The position numbers and the translations under genes are program-made. A stretch of DNA of 42,564 nt from Microscillaceae bacterium (lineage in GTDB: Bacteria > Bacteroidota > Bacteroidia > Cytophagales > Microscillaceae), in contig JAABSX010000036.1 of the NCBI GenBank assembly GCA_011390205.1, positions 1 to 42,564 of the forward strand, read 5' to 3'. Shown here in pieces: positions 8,297 through 16,672 of the stretch (positions within the stretch are counted from its first letter, which is position 1; every line of letters begins with the position of its first letter). The notes beneath the pieces were generated by a model. The model ran no database searches, had not been told where the DNA came from, and was given only the letters and a program-made list of their open reading frames with translations.

Positions 8297-10786
8297 ATGA
8301 ATATACTTAGTTGGCTACGAGATTATTTTAAGAACATTAAGCTGGTCTATAAATTTTCTTTCGCTTTCTTCTTGGTTTCTTTGCTGACCCTTGTTTCCAT
8401 TGGGTTGTTTAGCTATTACCAAGGGAGAGATTTGCTCTCAGAAAAGGCATTTGAGCAGCTAGAAGGGCTTACTAGGTATAAAAAAGAACGCATTGAGGAG
8501 TATTTTAAAGATATCAAGGGCGAGCTGCTTACCATCTCCCAAAACCCCAGCACGATTGATGCCATCAAGTCATTCTCAGAGGCTTATACCTTGCAAGTGC
8601 CGCTTACTGATGAAGAGGAGAAACAAAAGCTTGCTAAATTTTATGAGTTAGAGTTTGTCAATGAGCTGCAATACCATCAGGTAGAAGCCTCTACAGTCCG
8701 TAATTACATCCCTCCTCAAGGAAAAGCACAGGCACTTCAATATAAGTACATTGCCAATAACCCTCACCCTACAGGCTTTAAAAGCAAACTCAAAACAGCT
8801 CTGACCAGCAATGACCCTTATGATGCACTACATGCTAAATATCATCAGTCTTTCGCAAAATATGTCCAAGAAATGGATATAGAAGATATTCTATTGATAG
8901 ATACTGAGGGAAATGTAATCTATACGGTAGAAAAAAGACCTGATTTCGCAACAAACTTCCTGAGAGAGCCTTATAAAAGTAGTTCGGCTGCCAGGCTTTT
9001 TAGGAGATTGCTGCGAAAAAGCATTTTCTCGAAAAATGAAGAAATCATTGATTTCGAAGATTATGAATTTTATGAACCCAATTTTTTTCAGCCAAGTGCA
9101 TTCATAGGCACAGTCATTTATGATGATAACCCCGAGCAGCCCAACAGAATCGGGGTAGTCATTTTTCAGATTAACAGCAGCAAAATTCAGGACATACTCA
9201 CCAACAGAAAAGGCTGGCAGCAGGAGGGCTTAGGAAACACAGGAGAATCTGCACTTATAGGGCCAGATTATCTTATCCGCAACAACACACGCCGATTCTT
9301 AGAAGACCCACTTTCTTACACACAGAATCTCTTTGATAAAAAAGTGGATAGTCTCATCGTCAATAGAATCAAACGCCTCAATACCACCATCTTGCTCAGA
9401 CAATATAAAATAGAAGCAACTGTAGAGGCCATAGAAAACGGTAAATCAGGAAGCCAAGAGCGGACTGACTTTTTGGGGGAGAAGGTACTAGATGTCTATG
9501 CTTCCATAGATGTGCTAGGCACTCGCTGGGCTGTCATCACTGAGATAAACGCAGCAGAGATATTTCAGTCTGTTACAGATTTACGCAATAATTTACTGCT
9601 CATAGCATTGGCGATATCGATAGCAGTAGGGCTGATAGGATTTACCCTTGCCCGCACACTGACACAGCCCATGCTCAAAATAGGGCGTGAAATATCTATG
9701 CTGGCAAAAGGAACCTTTCCTAGATTGAGCAATAGAATATACAAAGATGAACTCGGCCAGATAGATTTGGCACTCAATCAGCTTATCCTGAATATGAAAG
9801 AAGTAGCCAACTTTGCCGAGAATGTCGGTGAAGAGCGTTTTGATACGCCCTTTGATGTCAGTGGCCAACAAGATGTACTCCGAAACGCACTCCTCAAAAT
9901 GCGTAATAACCTCAAAAAGGTATCTGAAGAAGATAAAATAAGGAGCTGGATGAATACTGGAAATGCCTTGTTTGGTGAAATATTAAGAAACAATGCCGAG
10001 AGCCTTCTCAAATTATCAGAGACGGTCATCGCCGAACTTGTCAAGTATCTAAACGGAAACCAAGGAGCATTTTTTGTCTTGCAAGAATCTAGCAATGATT
10101 TACACTTACTTGCAGCTTTTGCATACAACAAACAGAAATATATCAGTAAGAATATTCAGCCTGGAGAGGGGCTAGTGGGGCAAGCATATCTTGAGAAGCA
10201 CAGCATTTTCTTATCCGAAATACCCGAAGATTATACAGAAATCCGCTCAGGACTAGGCAAAGCTCCCCCGTCTTGCCTATTGTTAGTGCCCATACAAACC
10301 CCTGAAAGGGTGCTCGGAGTGCTGGAGATAGCTTCTTTTAACTTGCTCAAAGCGCACGAAATAGAGTTTGCGGAGATAATTGCCGAAAACATCGCTACTA
10401 CCATTCAGGGCATCAGAATCAATGAAGAAACCAAAAGATTGCTCATAGAATCTCAAAAATCTGCCGAACTCATGAAAAGACAGGAAGAAGAAATGAGACA
10501 AAGTTTTGAGGATTTGATTAACTCCCAAGAAGAGGTCAGAAGAAAACAAGAGCAACTAGATGAATTACTCTTGCAGCAAATGTTTGAGCCAGAGCAAGCC
10601 GCAAAAACCAATGCAGAAATGGATATGGCATCTATGACAGGCAATACAAGGGCAAATCAAAAGATACAAGAAGCCATCGCAAGGCAAAAGAAAATATTAG
10701 ACGATGCTTGGAAAAATAACAAAGAGCGGGAAGAAGAACTCAAAGCAAAGGTCTCTAGGGTAGATTTAGGCACAGACATACCATAA
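8297..10786 (+). CDS. Membrane sensor protein: extracytoplasmic domain, HAMP, GAF and coiled coil, no kinase
   Basis: 829 aa. A first membrane helix lies at about residues 19-42, followed by a large extracytoplasmic sensing region (about 43-430, Cache-like in size and position). A second membrane helix (about 432-455) leads into a HAMP linker (RTLTQPMLKIGREI onward), a GAF domain (about 558-710) and a long charged coiled coil (about 712-829). No histidine kinase, GGDEF, methyl-accepting hairpin or phosphatase motif is visible; the protein simply ends after the coiled coil. It presumably passes a ligand signal through HAMP to the GAF or coiled-coil region and acts by contacting another protein. 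It starts 38 bp after murA, suggesting co-transcription, perhaps sensing the cell envelope (inference). Similar GAF proteins are common in Cytophagales. Confidence 0.75.
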   Translation: MNILSWLRDYFKNIKLVYKFSFAFFLVSLLTLVSIGLFSYYQGRDLLSEKAFEQLEGLTRYKKERIEEYFKDIKGELLTISQNPSTIDAIKSFSEAYTLQVPLTDEEEKQKLAKFYELEFVNELQYHQVEASTVRNYIPPQGKAQALQYKYIANNPHPTGFKSKLKTALTSNDPYDALHAKYHQSFAKYVQEMDIEDILLIDTEGNVIYTVEKRPDFATNFLREPYKSSSAARLFRRLLRKSIFSKNEEIIDFEDYEFYEPNFFQPSAFIGTVIYDDNPEQPNRIGVVIFQINSSKIQDILTNRKGWQQEGLGNTGESALIGPDYLIRNNTRRFLEDPLSYTQNLFDKKVDSLIVNRIKRLNTTILLRQYKIEATVEAIENGKSGSQERTDFLGEKVLDVYASIDVLGTRWAVITEINAAEIFQSVTDLRNNLLLIALAISIAVGLIGFTLARTLTQPMLKIGREISMLAKGTFPRLSNRIYKDELGQIDLALNQLILNMKEVANFAENVGEERFDTPFDVSGQQDVLRNALLKMRNNLKKVSEEDKIRSWMNTGNALFGEILRNNAESLLKLSETVIAELVKYLNGNQGAFFVLQESSNDLHLLAAFAYNKQKYISKNIQPGEGLVGQAYLEKHSIFLSEIPEDYTEIRSGLGKAPPSCLLLVPIQTPERVLGVLEIASFNLLKAHEIEFAEIIAENIATTIQGIRINEETKRLLIESQKSAELMKRQEEEMRQSFEDLINSQEEVRRKQEQLDELLLQQMFEPEQAAKTNAEMDMASMTGNTRANQKIQEAIARQKKILDDAWKNNKEREEELKAKVSRVDLGTDIP

Positions 10787-10808
10787 AGAAAACGTGCTTA
10801 ATACCCAC

Positions 10809-10875
10809 TCAATAAAGTTAAAAATCAGGCTATACTCTCTTTTTACAATAGTGCTTTGACTAAAAACTTTATTGA
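10809..10875. repeat. 11-bp inverted repeat between convergent genes
   Basis: TCAATAAAGTT (10809-10819) and its exact complement (10865-10875) are separated by 45 nt, between the 3' ends of the sensor and monooxygenase genes. It might end transcription from both sides, but the loop is long and no classic U-tract is attached. Confidence 0.3.
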
Positions 10876-10925
10876 TTGGCTGCTTCATTCTGCTCTTTAC
10901 CAGTCTTCAGAATATACACATCTCT

Positions 10926-12368
10926 TTACTCAAACTGAAAAGCGGCATAGTTTACCTTGCGGGTTCTTTGGCTGTATTCCATGGTTCTTCCAGGCCAGTT
11001 ATTGGTTACTTTGCCATCGGCCTTGTACCAGCTATCCGAGATTAAATCCCAGACCGAATCCTGCAATCTTGCTTGCATCTCTTCATTAAAAGCCTCATTG
11101 ATTTCAGGTTTTACACGCATTGATTTGAACCCATGTTTTTTGAGTGTGCTAATGCATTGTGTGATGTATTGAGCTTGGCACTCACTCATGATGACTATAG
11201 AATTATGCCCTAGATTGGTATTAGGGCCATACATCATAAAGAGATTTGGAAAATCAGGTGTGGTGATTCCTAGGTAAGATTCTGCCCCCTTCTCCCAAGC
11301 TTTTTGGATAGATTTCCCTCCCAAACCTTGAATGTCTAAGCCCATCAAAAAGGGATTGGTCTGAAAACCCGTAGAGTATATCAGCACATCTAAAGGGATT
11401 TCCTTGCCTCCTTTGGTGAGGATGCCCTTGGGCCTTATTTCTTGAATAGAATCCGTGATTAGTTCTACATTTTTACGGTTGAGGGCAGGGTAGTAATCAT
11501 CCGAAAACAAGATTCTTTTAGCACCTATGGGGTAGTCAGGGGTGAGTTTTTGGCGTAGCTTAGGGTCTTGAATGGTCTGATGAAGGAATGACTTGGCATA
11601 GGCTTCTCCTAATTTTTTGGGAAGTTTGTCTTTTTTCATCAAAAAAAACATCAAGCCTCCTGTGAGCCATATTCTCTGCCTGTATATTTTGAGTAAAATA
11701 GGAAACTGCTTTGCCAATTTTTTTTCCCATTCATAGTAAGGGCGGTCTTGCTTAGGAATCATCCAGTTGGCACTTCGCTGAAAAACCGATAGTTTCTTTG
11801 CCAAAGGAGCAATCTGAGGGACAAACTGCACAGCACTTGCTGCATTGCCTATGACGGCTATGTTTTTGCCTTTTAGTGATACTTCGTGGTTCCATTCGGC
11901 AGAGTGCCAGCTTTCTCCCTCAAAAGTTTCTTGCCCCTTAAAAGCGGCTCTGCGAGGGTAGTGTAGCTGCCCAATGGCTGTAATCAGTGATTGTGCCTCA
12001 TAGACAGCACCGTCTTTGGTTCTGACTCTCCAGAAACCTTCTTTTGCCTGAAAGGCTGCTCCTGTCATTTCTTTGTGAAAATGAATGTGTGGATACAAGC
12101 CATATTTTTGGGTGCAATGCTTTAAATAATCCAGAATCTGTGGCTGGTGAGACCATTTGAACTCCCACCTACTGTAAGGCTCAAACGAAAAACTATACAA
12201 AGCAGAGGGGATGTCGCACTCTGCACCAGGGTAGGTGTTTTCTCGCCAAGTGCCTCCTATCTCTCCCGCTTTTTCTAAAATAATAAAATCGTGAATCCCA
12301 GCTTCTTTGAGTTTGATGCCCATTCCGAGACCAGAAAAACCCGTTCCGATAATAATTGCTCTACGCAT
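10926..12368 (-). CDS. FAD/NADPH flavin monooxygenase with Baeyer-Villiger signature
   Basis: The start at 12368 places the FAD-binding GTGFSG motif at residues 8-13, as is normal; an upstream in-frame codon at 12410 would add 14 unlikely residues. The product is 480 aa, cytoplasmic. The Baeyer-Villiger fingerprint FxGxxxHxxxW is complete (F149 to W159, with H155). A second nucleotide-binding motif for NADPH appears as GNAASA, where the first part is usually GxGxSA with Gly in place of the first Ala. A later YSTGFQTNPF segment matches the family's conserved C-terminal motif. Known relatives insert oxygen into ketones or oxidise N/S atoms; the substrate is unknown here. A hairpin lies between it and the SDR gene upstream on the same strand, so the two may be separate units. 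Confidence 0.85.
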   Translation of the reverse strand: MRRAIIIGTGFSGLGMGIKLKEAGIHDFIILEKAGEIGGTWRENTYPGAECDIPSALYSFSFEPYSRWEFKWSHQPQILDYLKHCTQKYGLYPHIHFHKEMTGAAFQAKEGFWRVRTKDGAVYEAQSLITAIGQLHYPRRAAFKGQETFEGESWHSAEWNHEVSLKGKNIAVIGNAASAVQFVPQIAPLAKKLSVFQRSANWMIPKQDRPYYEWEKKLAKQFPILLKIYRQRIWLTGGLMFFLMKKDKLPKKLGEAYAKSFLHQTIQDPKLRQKLTPDYPIGAKRILFSDDYYPALNRKNVELITDSIQEIRPKGILTKGGKEIPLDVLIYSTGFQTNPFLMGLDIQGLGGKSIQKAWEKGAESYLGITTPDFPNLFMMYGPNTNLGHNSIVIMSECQAQYITQCISTLKKHGFKSMRVKPEINEAFNEEMQARLQDSVWDLISDSWYKADGKVTNNWPGRTMEYSQRTRKVNYAAFQFE

Positions 12369-12519
12369 AATTAAGTGATATTTGTTTGTAAAAATGAAGA
12401 CTTGCTTCACTCTCAGACAATAATATCAAATTTTTACTATTTGTTTTGTGATTTGTGCTATTTTATTTTTTAAAATAACTGAGGGTTTCTCTTAAAAACA
12501 GCAAAATACGGAGGAAAGA

Positions 12520-12543
12520 GTGCTTTGTGGAGACACAAAGCAC
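12520..12543 (-). terminator. Hairpin after the SDR gene
   Basis: A perfect 10-bp stem (GTGCTTTGTG at 12520-12529, complement at 12534-12543) has a four-base loop. On the minus strand it follows the SDR stop and is trailed by TCTTTCC, only mildly U-rich. Confidence 0.5.
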
Positions 12544-12575
12544 GGGGAAAAATCAACACGGGAATATTCTTCTTG

Positions 12576-13286
12576 TCAGGGTTTGAGCGTACCCATGCCA
12601 CCATCTATGCCCAAAATCTGTCCTGTAATCCAGCTAGAGTCATCAGAGAGTAAGAAAGCAGCCGCATTTGCCAAGTCTTCACTTGTGCCTACTCGTCCTA
12701 TGGGATGTCTTTTGTCAGAGGCTTCTCTTTTTTCGGGGCTGCTAAGTATTTTTTCGGCAAGGGGCGTATCAGTCAGAGAGGGCGCAAGTGCATTTACCCT
12801 GACTTTGTGCAATGCCCACTCTGCAGCGAGGCTTTTGGTAAGCCCTTCTATGGCTGATTTGGACATGGCTATGGAGCTATGAAAATTCATCCCCAAAGCG
12901 GCAGCTACAGTACTGAAAAGCACTACGCTTGCTCCCTTAGATTTTCGGAGAGGCTTCATAGTGGCTTGCAAAGCACGGACAGCTCCTAGAGCATTGACCT
13001 GATAATCATACAGAAAATCTTCTTCGCTCAGGCGTTGAAAGGGTTTGAGGTTGATAGTGCCAGGGCAATAGACCAAGCCATGTAGTTCGTCGGGCAAGGT
13101 ATCAAAGGCATTGCCAATGGGTTGGGTTACATCCCAAGTGATGTGTGTGAGTCCGAGTTTTTGTATGGCTTCGGAAGTTTGCCGAGAAGCAATGATGAGG
13201 TTGTGCCCTTGGGTAGCTAATTTTTGAGTCAGTGCCAGACCGATTCCAGATGTGCCACCTATGATAAGGATATTTTTATTTGCCAT
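12576..13286 (-). CDS. Short-chain dehydrogenase/reductase-fold protein lacking the catalytic Tyr
   Basis: A 236-aa Rossmann-fold protein. The N-terminal GGTSGIG motif binds NAD(P)(H), and the C-terminal IDGGMGTL is the classical SDR ending. The active-site Ser is present (S125) and the Lys is K143, but the residue four before the Lys is Ile 139 (SIAMSK), not the Tyr of YxxxK. It is therefore either a divergent SDR using other chemistry or a non-catalytic NAD(P)-binding protein. It lies 152 bp downstream of folE, beyond a strong terminator, so it is probably not in the pterin operon, though a sepiapterin-reductase-like role would otherwise be tempting. The DNA reads ATA at the Tyr position with no nearby frameshift, so a sequencing artefact is unlikely. 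Confidence 0.8.
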   Translation of the reverse strand: MANKNILIIGGTSGIGLALTQKLATQGHNLIIASRQTSEAIQKLGLTHITWDVTQPIGNAFDTLPDELHGLVYCPGTINLKPFQRLSEEDFLYDYQVNALGAVRALQATMKPLRKSKGASVVLFSTVAAALGMNFHSSIAMSKSAIEGLTKSLAAEWALHKVRVNALAPSLTDTPLAEKILSSPEKREASDKRHPIGRVGTSEDLANAAAFLLSDDSSWITGQILGIDGGMGTLKP

Positions 13287-13377
13287 TGTATCTAATTTTA
13301 TAGTTATTCAGAGTTTATAGTTAAATCTACGAGTGGGTATATTTGTTTAAGTTTTGTGTATAAATCTTAAACTAAAA

Positions 13378-13409
13378 AAAATCCTCCTTTGAAAACAAGG
13401 GAGGATTTT
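13378..13409 (-). terminator. Strong intrinsic terminator after folE
   Basis: The 14-bp stem (13378-13391 pairs with 13396-13409, one G-U pair) encloses the loop AAAA. On the minus strand it is followed by a run of T (complement of the A-run at 13374-13380). It ends the PTPS-folE transcript before the SDR gene. Confidence 0.8.
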
Positions 13410-13437
13410 ATGGATGATTTTTGACTAAATCTATGTG

Positions 13438-14127
13438 TTAAGAAAAGCTTCTTAAAAACTCATTTCTGGTTTGTTCTTCTTTGAATTTACCACTGTAAAA
13501 GCTCGTAACAGTAGCACTATTGACATCTTGTACGCCACGCATAGACACACATAAATGTTTGGCATCTATCCATACGGCCACATCTTCACTTTGCAAGGCT
13601 TCTTTGAGTCCTTCGCCTATTTGGTTGGTCAGTCTTTCCTGTACTTGGGGTCTTTTGGCATAATACTGCACCAAGCGGTTAATCTTAGACAACCCGATAA
13701 CCTGACCATTGGCAATATAAGCCACATGGGCTCTTCCGATGATGGGCACAAAGTGATGTTCACAATTAGAGTAGAAAGTAATGTCTTTTTCTACAAGCAT
13801 CTCATTGTATTTGTATTTATTGTCAAAGAGTGCGATTTTAGGCTTATTGGCTGGGTTTAGCCCGCTAAACACCTCTTTGATATACATTTTTGCTACTCTG
13901 TGCGGTGTCCCTTTGAGGCTGTCATCGCTGAGGTCTAAGCCCATGATTTGCATGATTTCCTTAAAATGCTTTTCTATCAGCTCTATTTTTAACTCATCAT
14001 CTAGCTCAAAAGCATCCTCACGCAAGGGTGTATCGGCGGAAGTGCCTATGTGCTCGTCTCCCATTTCTTCTATACTAAACCCATTAATTTGTGACAGGGT
14101 ACTCAACAAAGTTTCTTTCTGTTTCAT
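13438..14127 (-). CDS. folE: GTP cyclohydrolase I
   Basis: Converts GTP to 7,8-dihydroneopterin triphosphate, the first step to folate and to biopterin-type cofactors. It has 229 aa from the ATG at 14127. The zinc site is intact: C122 and H125 (SNCEHHF) and C193 (HLCVSMRGV). The conserved GLSKINRLV and RPQVQERLTNQI segments are present. An alternative ATG at 14064 (MGDEHIG) would remove a 44-bp overlap with the PTPS-like gene and gives a 208-aa protein closer to many homologues, so the start is uncertain. Either way it is translated directly after the PTPS-like gene, implying a shared pterin pathway. The operon ends at the terminator at 13378-13409. Confidence 0.95.
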   Translation of the reverse strand: MKQKETLLSTLSQINGFSIEEMGDEHIGTSADTPLREDAFELDDELKIELIEKHFKEIMQIMGLDLSDDSLKGTPHRVAKMYIKEVFSGLNPANKPKIALFDNKYKYNEMLVEKDITFYSNCEHHFVPIIGRAHVAYIANGQVIGLSKINRLVQYYAKRPQVQERLTNQIGEGLKEALQSEDVAVWIDAKHLCVSMRGVQDVNSATVTSFYSGKFKEEQTRNEFLRSFS

Positions 14128-14497
14128 AAAGTTTAATTTTTAAATCATACTTAATATCTAATTTCTGACGAAGAATATTCCATATTACGATGGCAATATT
14201 TTCTGCACTTGGGTTTAAGTTTTTAAACTCTTCTGTATCCAAGTTAAGGTTTTTGTGATCAAATCTATCTAAGATATTTTCTTTGATGATATCACTAAGT
14301 TCTTTCATATCAATGACATAACCCTTTTCTTCATCGACTTCTCCGATGACTCTGACGATGAGGTCATAATTATGACCATGAAAATTTTTATTATTACATT
14401 TACCAAATACACGCTCGTTTTTTTCATCGCTCCAGCGAGGGTTATGAAGCTGGTGAGCGGCATTAAAATGTTCTTTTCGAAACACAGCTACTTTCAT
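14084..14497 (-). CDS. 6-pyruvoyl-tetrahydropterin synthase/QueD family protein (PTPS-like spacing)
   Basis: A 137-aa T-fold enzyme acting on dihydroneopterin triphosphate. The start at 14497 (MKVAVFRKEHFNAAH) is the usual family beginning; an upstream in-frame codon at 14524 is less likely. Zinc ligands are H15 and the HGH motif at 40-42. The catalytic Cys is C34, five residues before HGH (CNNKNFHGH, CxxxxxHGH). That spacing is described for eukaryotic-type 6-pyruvoyl-tetrahydropterin synthases, while queuosine-pathway QueD enzymes have CxxxHGH. The C-terminal ETERNFVEY is the family's conserved Glu-containing end. It overlaps or abuts folE, whose product is its substrate, so biopterin-type synthesis is favoured; queuosine synthesis remains possible because no other que genes are in view to decide. 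Confidence 0.88.
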   Translation of the reverse strand: MKVAVFRKEHFNAAHQLHNPRWSDEKNERVFGKCNNKNFHGHNYDLIVRVIGEVDEEKGYVIDMKELSDIIKENILDRFDHKNLNLDTEEFKNLNPSAENIAIVIWNILRQKLDIKYDLKIKLYETERNFVEYPVTN

Positions 14498-15008
14498 AAT
14501 TTTTATTGAATTGAAGACACACACACGTATTCTTCCCGCACCTTTTTTGCGGTTATTTCGGATTGTGATATATTTTGTTTTTAAACTGACTAGTTACGAA
14601 GAGCACAAAACTTAACGAGGCTTAGGTTGCGCTTGGTGCTCAAGTTACTCTATTTTCTTTAAAAAATATTGTCTACATAAACGTTCTTGTGGGTGAATTG
14701 TTTGTTTAATTTTACACCCAAATAATTAAACATTTTAAAATCAATATCAAGAACTAGCTACTAACAAAAATGTTCTTTGTGAACTGTTTTTTTATGCAAA
14801 TTTTTTACATTTGATTGTATTTTCATTTAGTTCACCTCGTCAAAACGCAGCTACCCTCACTTTTGTTCCTAGATGTGTTTGAGTATAAAATAAATCCTTT
14901 TTGGTTTTTTTTTAACTTAAAGTTTATTTTTTGGTTATCTTTTAAGCATACCAATAAAATGATTGGTATCTTACAAGGTGTTAAATAGATGATGTGATAT
15001 TTTAAGAT
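14498..15008. other. 511-bp divergent intergenic region between the pterin operon and crtI
   Basis: Very AT-rich, with no convincing reading frame. It contains a GAGCAC/GTGCTC 6-bp dyad with a long loop near 14601-14641 and the crtI-proximal dyad listed separately. It must hold the promoters for both directions; no exact TAnnTTTG box with a well-spaced partner was found. Confidence 0.5.
14936..14969 (+). promoter_or_regulatory. Putative crtI promoter element with operator-like dyad
   Basis: ATACCAAT (14948-14955) and its complement ATTGGTAT (14962-14969) form a perfect 8-bp dyad with a 6-nt centre, 39 bp before the crtI start. TATCTTTT (14936-14943) resembles the -7 box (one mismatch), which would put transcription start on the dyad. 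It could be a repressor site or a leader hairpin. Confidence 0.4.
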
Positions 15009-16481
15009 ATGTCCAAAAAAGTGATTGTTATAGGGGCTGGCTTTGCAGGAATTTCAGCGGCTACCACACTTGCCCAGGCGGGTTTTGAGGTACAGGTATT
15101 AGAGAAAAATGAAGGCCCTGGGGGCAGGGCTAGGGTTTTTGACGCAGAGGGTTTTACATTTGATATGGGGCCGAGCTGGTATTGGATGCCCGATGTGTTT
15201 GACGCTTATTTTGAGCGCTTTGGCAAAAAAACTTCGGATTATTACGAGTTGCTTCGTCTAGACCCCTCTTATGCTGTGGTATTTGGAGAGGATGATTTTG
15301 TGAATATCCCCGCCAAAAAAGAAGATTTTGCTGCATTGCTAGAATCTCTCGAAGAGGGAAGTGCTGCCCGCTTAGAAGAATTCTTAGAGCAGGCAGCTTA
15401 TAAATATGAAGTAGGAATGCGTGATTTGGTCTATAAACCTAGCCGTTCCGTGCTTGAGTTTGCAGATACTCGTCTGCTAGGGGCATTGCTAAAGATGGAT
15501 GTGTTTACATCTATTTATACACACATTCGCCGTTATTTCAGACATCCAAAGATTATCCAGTTAATGGAGTTCCCCGTCTTGTTTTTGGGAGCTTTGCCCC
15601 AGAATACTCCAGCACTTTATAGCCTGATGAACTACGCAGATATTCGCCTCGGCACTTGGTATCCTAAGGGAGGTATGCACAAAATAATAGAGGGCATGGT
15701 CAGCCTTGCAGAGAGTATGGGCGTAGAGTTTGTGTATAATGCAGAGGTCAAAGATTTTGGTTTTCAAGGAAAAAATATCATTGAAGTACATACCAAAGAG
15801 AGTATATATCGTCCTGATGTAGTAGTGGCAGGTGGAGACTATCACCATATAGAGCAACAGCTTCTGCCCAAAAAATACCGACAATATGGTGAAGAGTATT
15901 GGGATAAGCGGGTCATGGCACCTTCTTCGCTTATTTTTTATCTCGGGATTGATAAGAAGTTGAAAAACTTGCTACACCATAATTTGTTTTTTGATACTGA
16001 TTTTGGAAAGCATGCCCAAGAAATCTATGAAAGCCCACAATGGCCCGAAGACCCGCTTTTTTATGTGTCTGCTCCTTCACAAACTGACCCTACAGTAGCA
16101 CCTGAGGGCTGCGAGAACATCTTCATACTAATACCTGTGGCACCTAATTTAGAAGATACTACTGATATCAGAGAAAAATATTATGAAATGGTCATGAGCC
16201 GTCTTGAGAAGCTCACAGGACAAGAGATTCGCTCACACGTAGTCTATAAGCGCAGCTATGCACACAGAGACTTTATAGGAGATTATCACGCATTCAAGGG
16301 CAATGCGTATGGGCTTGCAAATACACTAATGCAGACTGCAGTGCTCAAGCCTGGGATGAAGAGTAGTAAGGTAAAAAACTTGTATTACACAGGGCAGCTC
16401 ACTGTGCCTGGTCCGGGAGTGCCCCCTTCGCTGATTTCGGGGCAGGTAGTGGCTAGAGAGATTGAGAAAGTGTATAAGTAA
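15009..16481 (+). CDS. crtI: Phytoene desaturase (CrtI-type)
   Basis: FAD-dependent desaturase that introduces conjugated double bonds into phytoene, giving lycopene-type carotenoid precursors; membrane-associated. It has 490 aa, as expected. The N-terminal dinucleotide motif GAGFAG (9-14) is followed by EKNEGPGGRARVF and the DMGPSWYWMP segment characteristic of CrtI. The C-terminal signature YYTGQLTVPGPGVPPS is complete, ending in the ISGQVVAREI helix. It is followed after 191 bp by crtB, the upstream enzyme of the same pathway. No cyclase, ketolase or hydroxylase gene is in the window, so the final pigment cannot be named. CrtD- or CrtN-type activity is a less likely alternative. Confidence 0.93.
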   Translation: MSKKVIVIGAGFAGISAATTLAQAGFEVQVLEKNEGPGGRARVFDAEGFTFDMGPSWYWMPDVFDAYFERFGKKTSDYYELLRLDPSYAVVFGEDDFVNIPAKKEDFAALLESLEEGSAARLEEFLEQAAYKYEVGMRDLVYKPSRSVLEFADTRLLGALLKMDVFTSIYTHIRRYFRHPKIIQLMEFPVLFLGALPQNTPALYSLMNYADIRLGTWYPKGGMHKIIEGMVSLAESMGVEFVYNAEVKDFGFQGKNIIEVHTKESIYRPDVVVAGGDYHHIEQQLLPKKYRQYGEEYWDKRVMAPSSLIFYLGIDKKLKNLLHHNLFFDTDFGKHAQEIYESPQWPEDPLFYVSAPSQTDPTVAPEGCENIFILIPVAPNLEDTTDIREKYYEMVMSRLEKLTGQEIRSHVVYKRSYAHRDFIGDYHAFKGNAYGLANTLMQTAVLKPGMKSSKVKNLYYTGQLTVPGPGVPPSLISGQVVAREIEKVYK

Positions 16482-16672
16482 CCTTTATTATGAAGGTAAA
16501 ATAATATCAACTAATTTTGAGCAGACACAGAGGACTGGGCAAATGGGCTCATCATTGGTATGTTACATAAGCTACAGTACAGACTAAATAGGTCAAAGCA
16601 CTTAGACAGAGGTGCATCTATAGGGCAGAAAACCAATAAAGAAGCAAACACAAAATTTTTAAAAAGATACTT

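Noticed and set aside
12576-14497. Complete biopterin operon PTPS-folE-sepiapterin reductase
   Set aside because: A strong terminator separates folE from the SDR gene, and the SDR lacks the catalytic Tyr of sepiapterin reductase.
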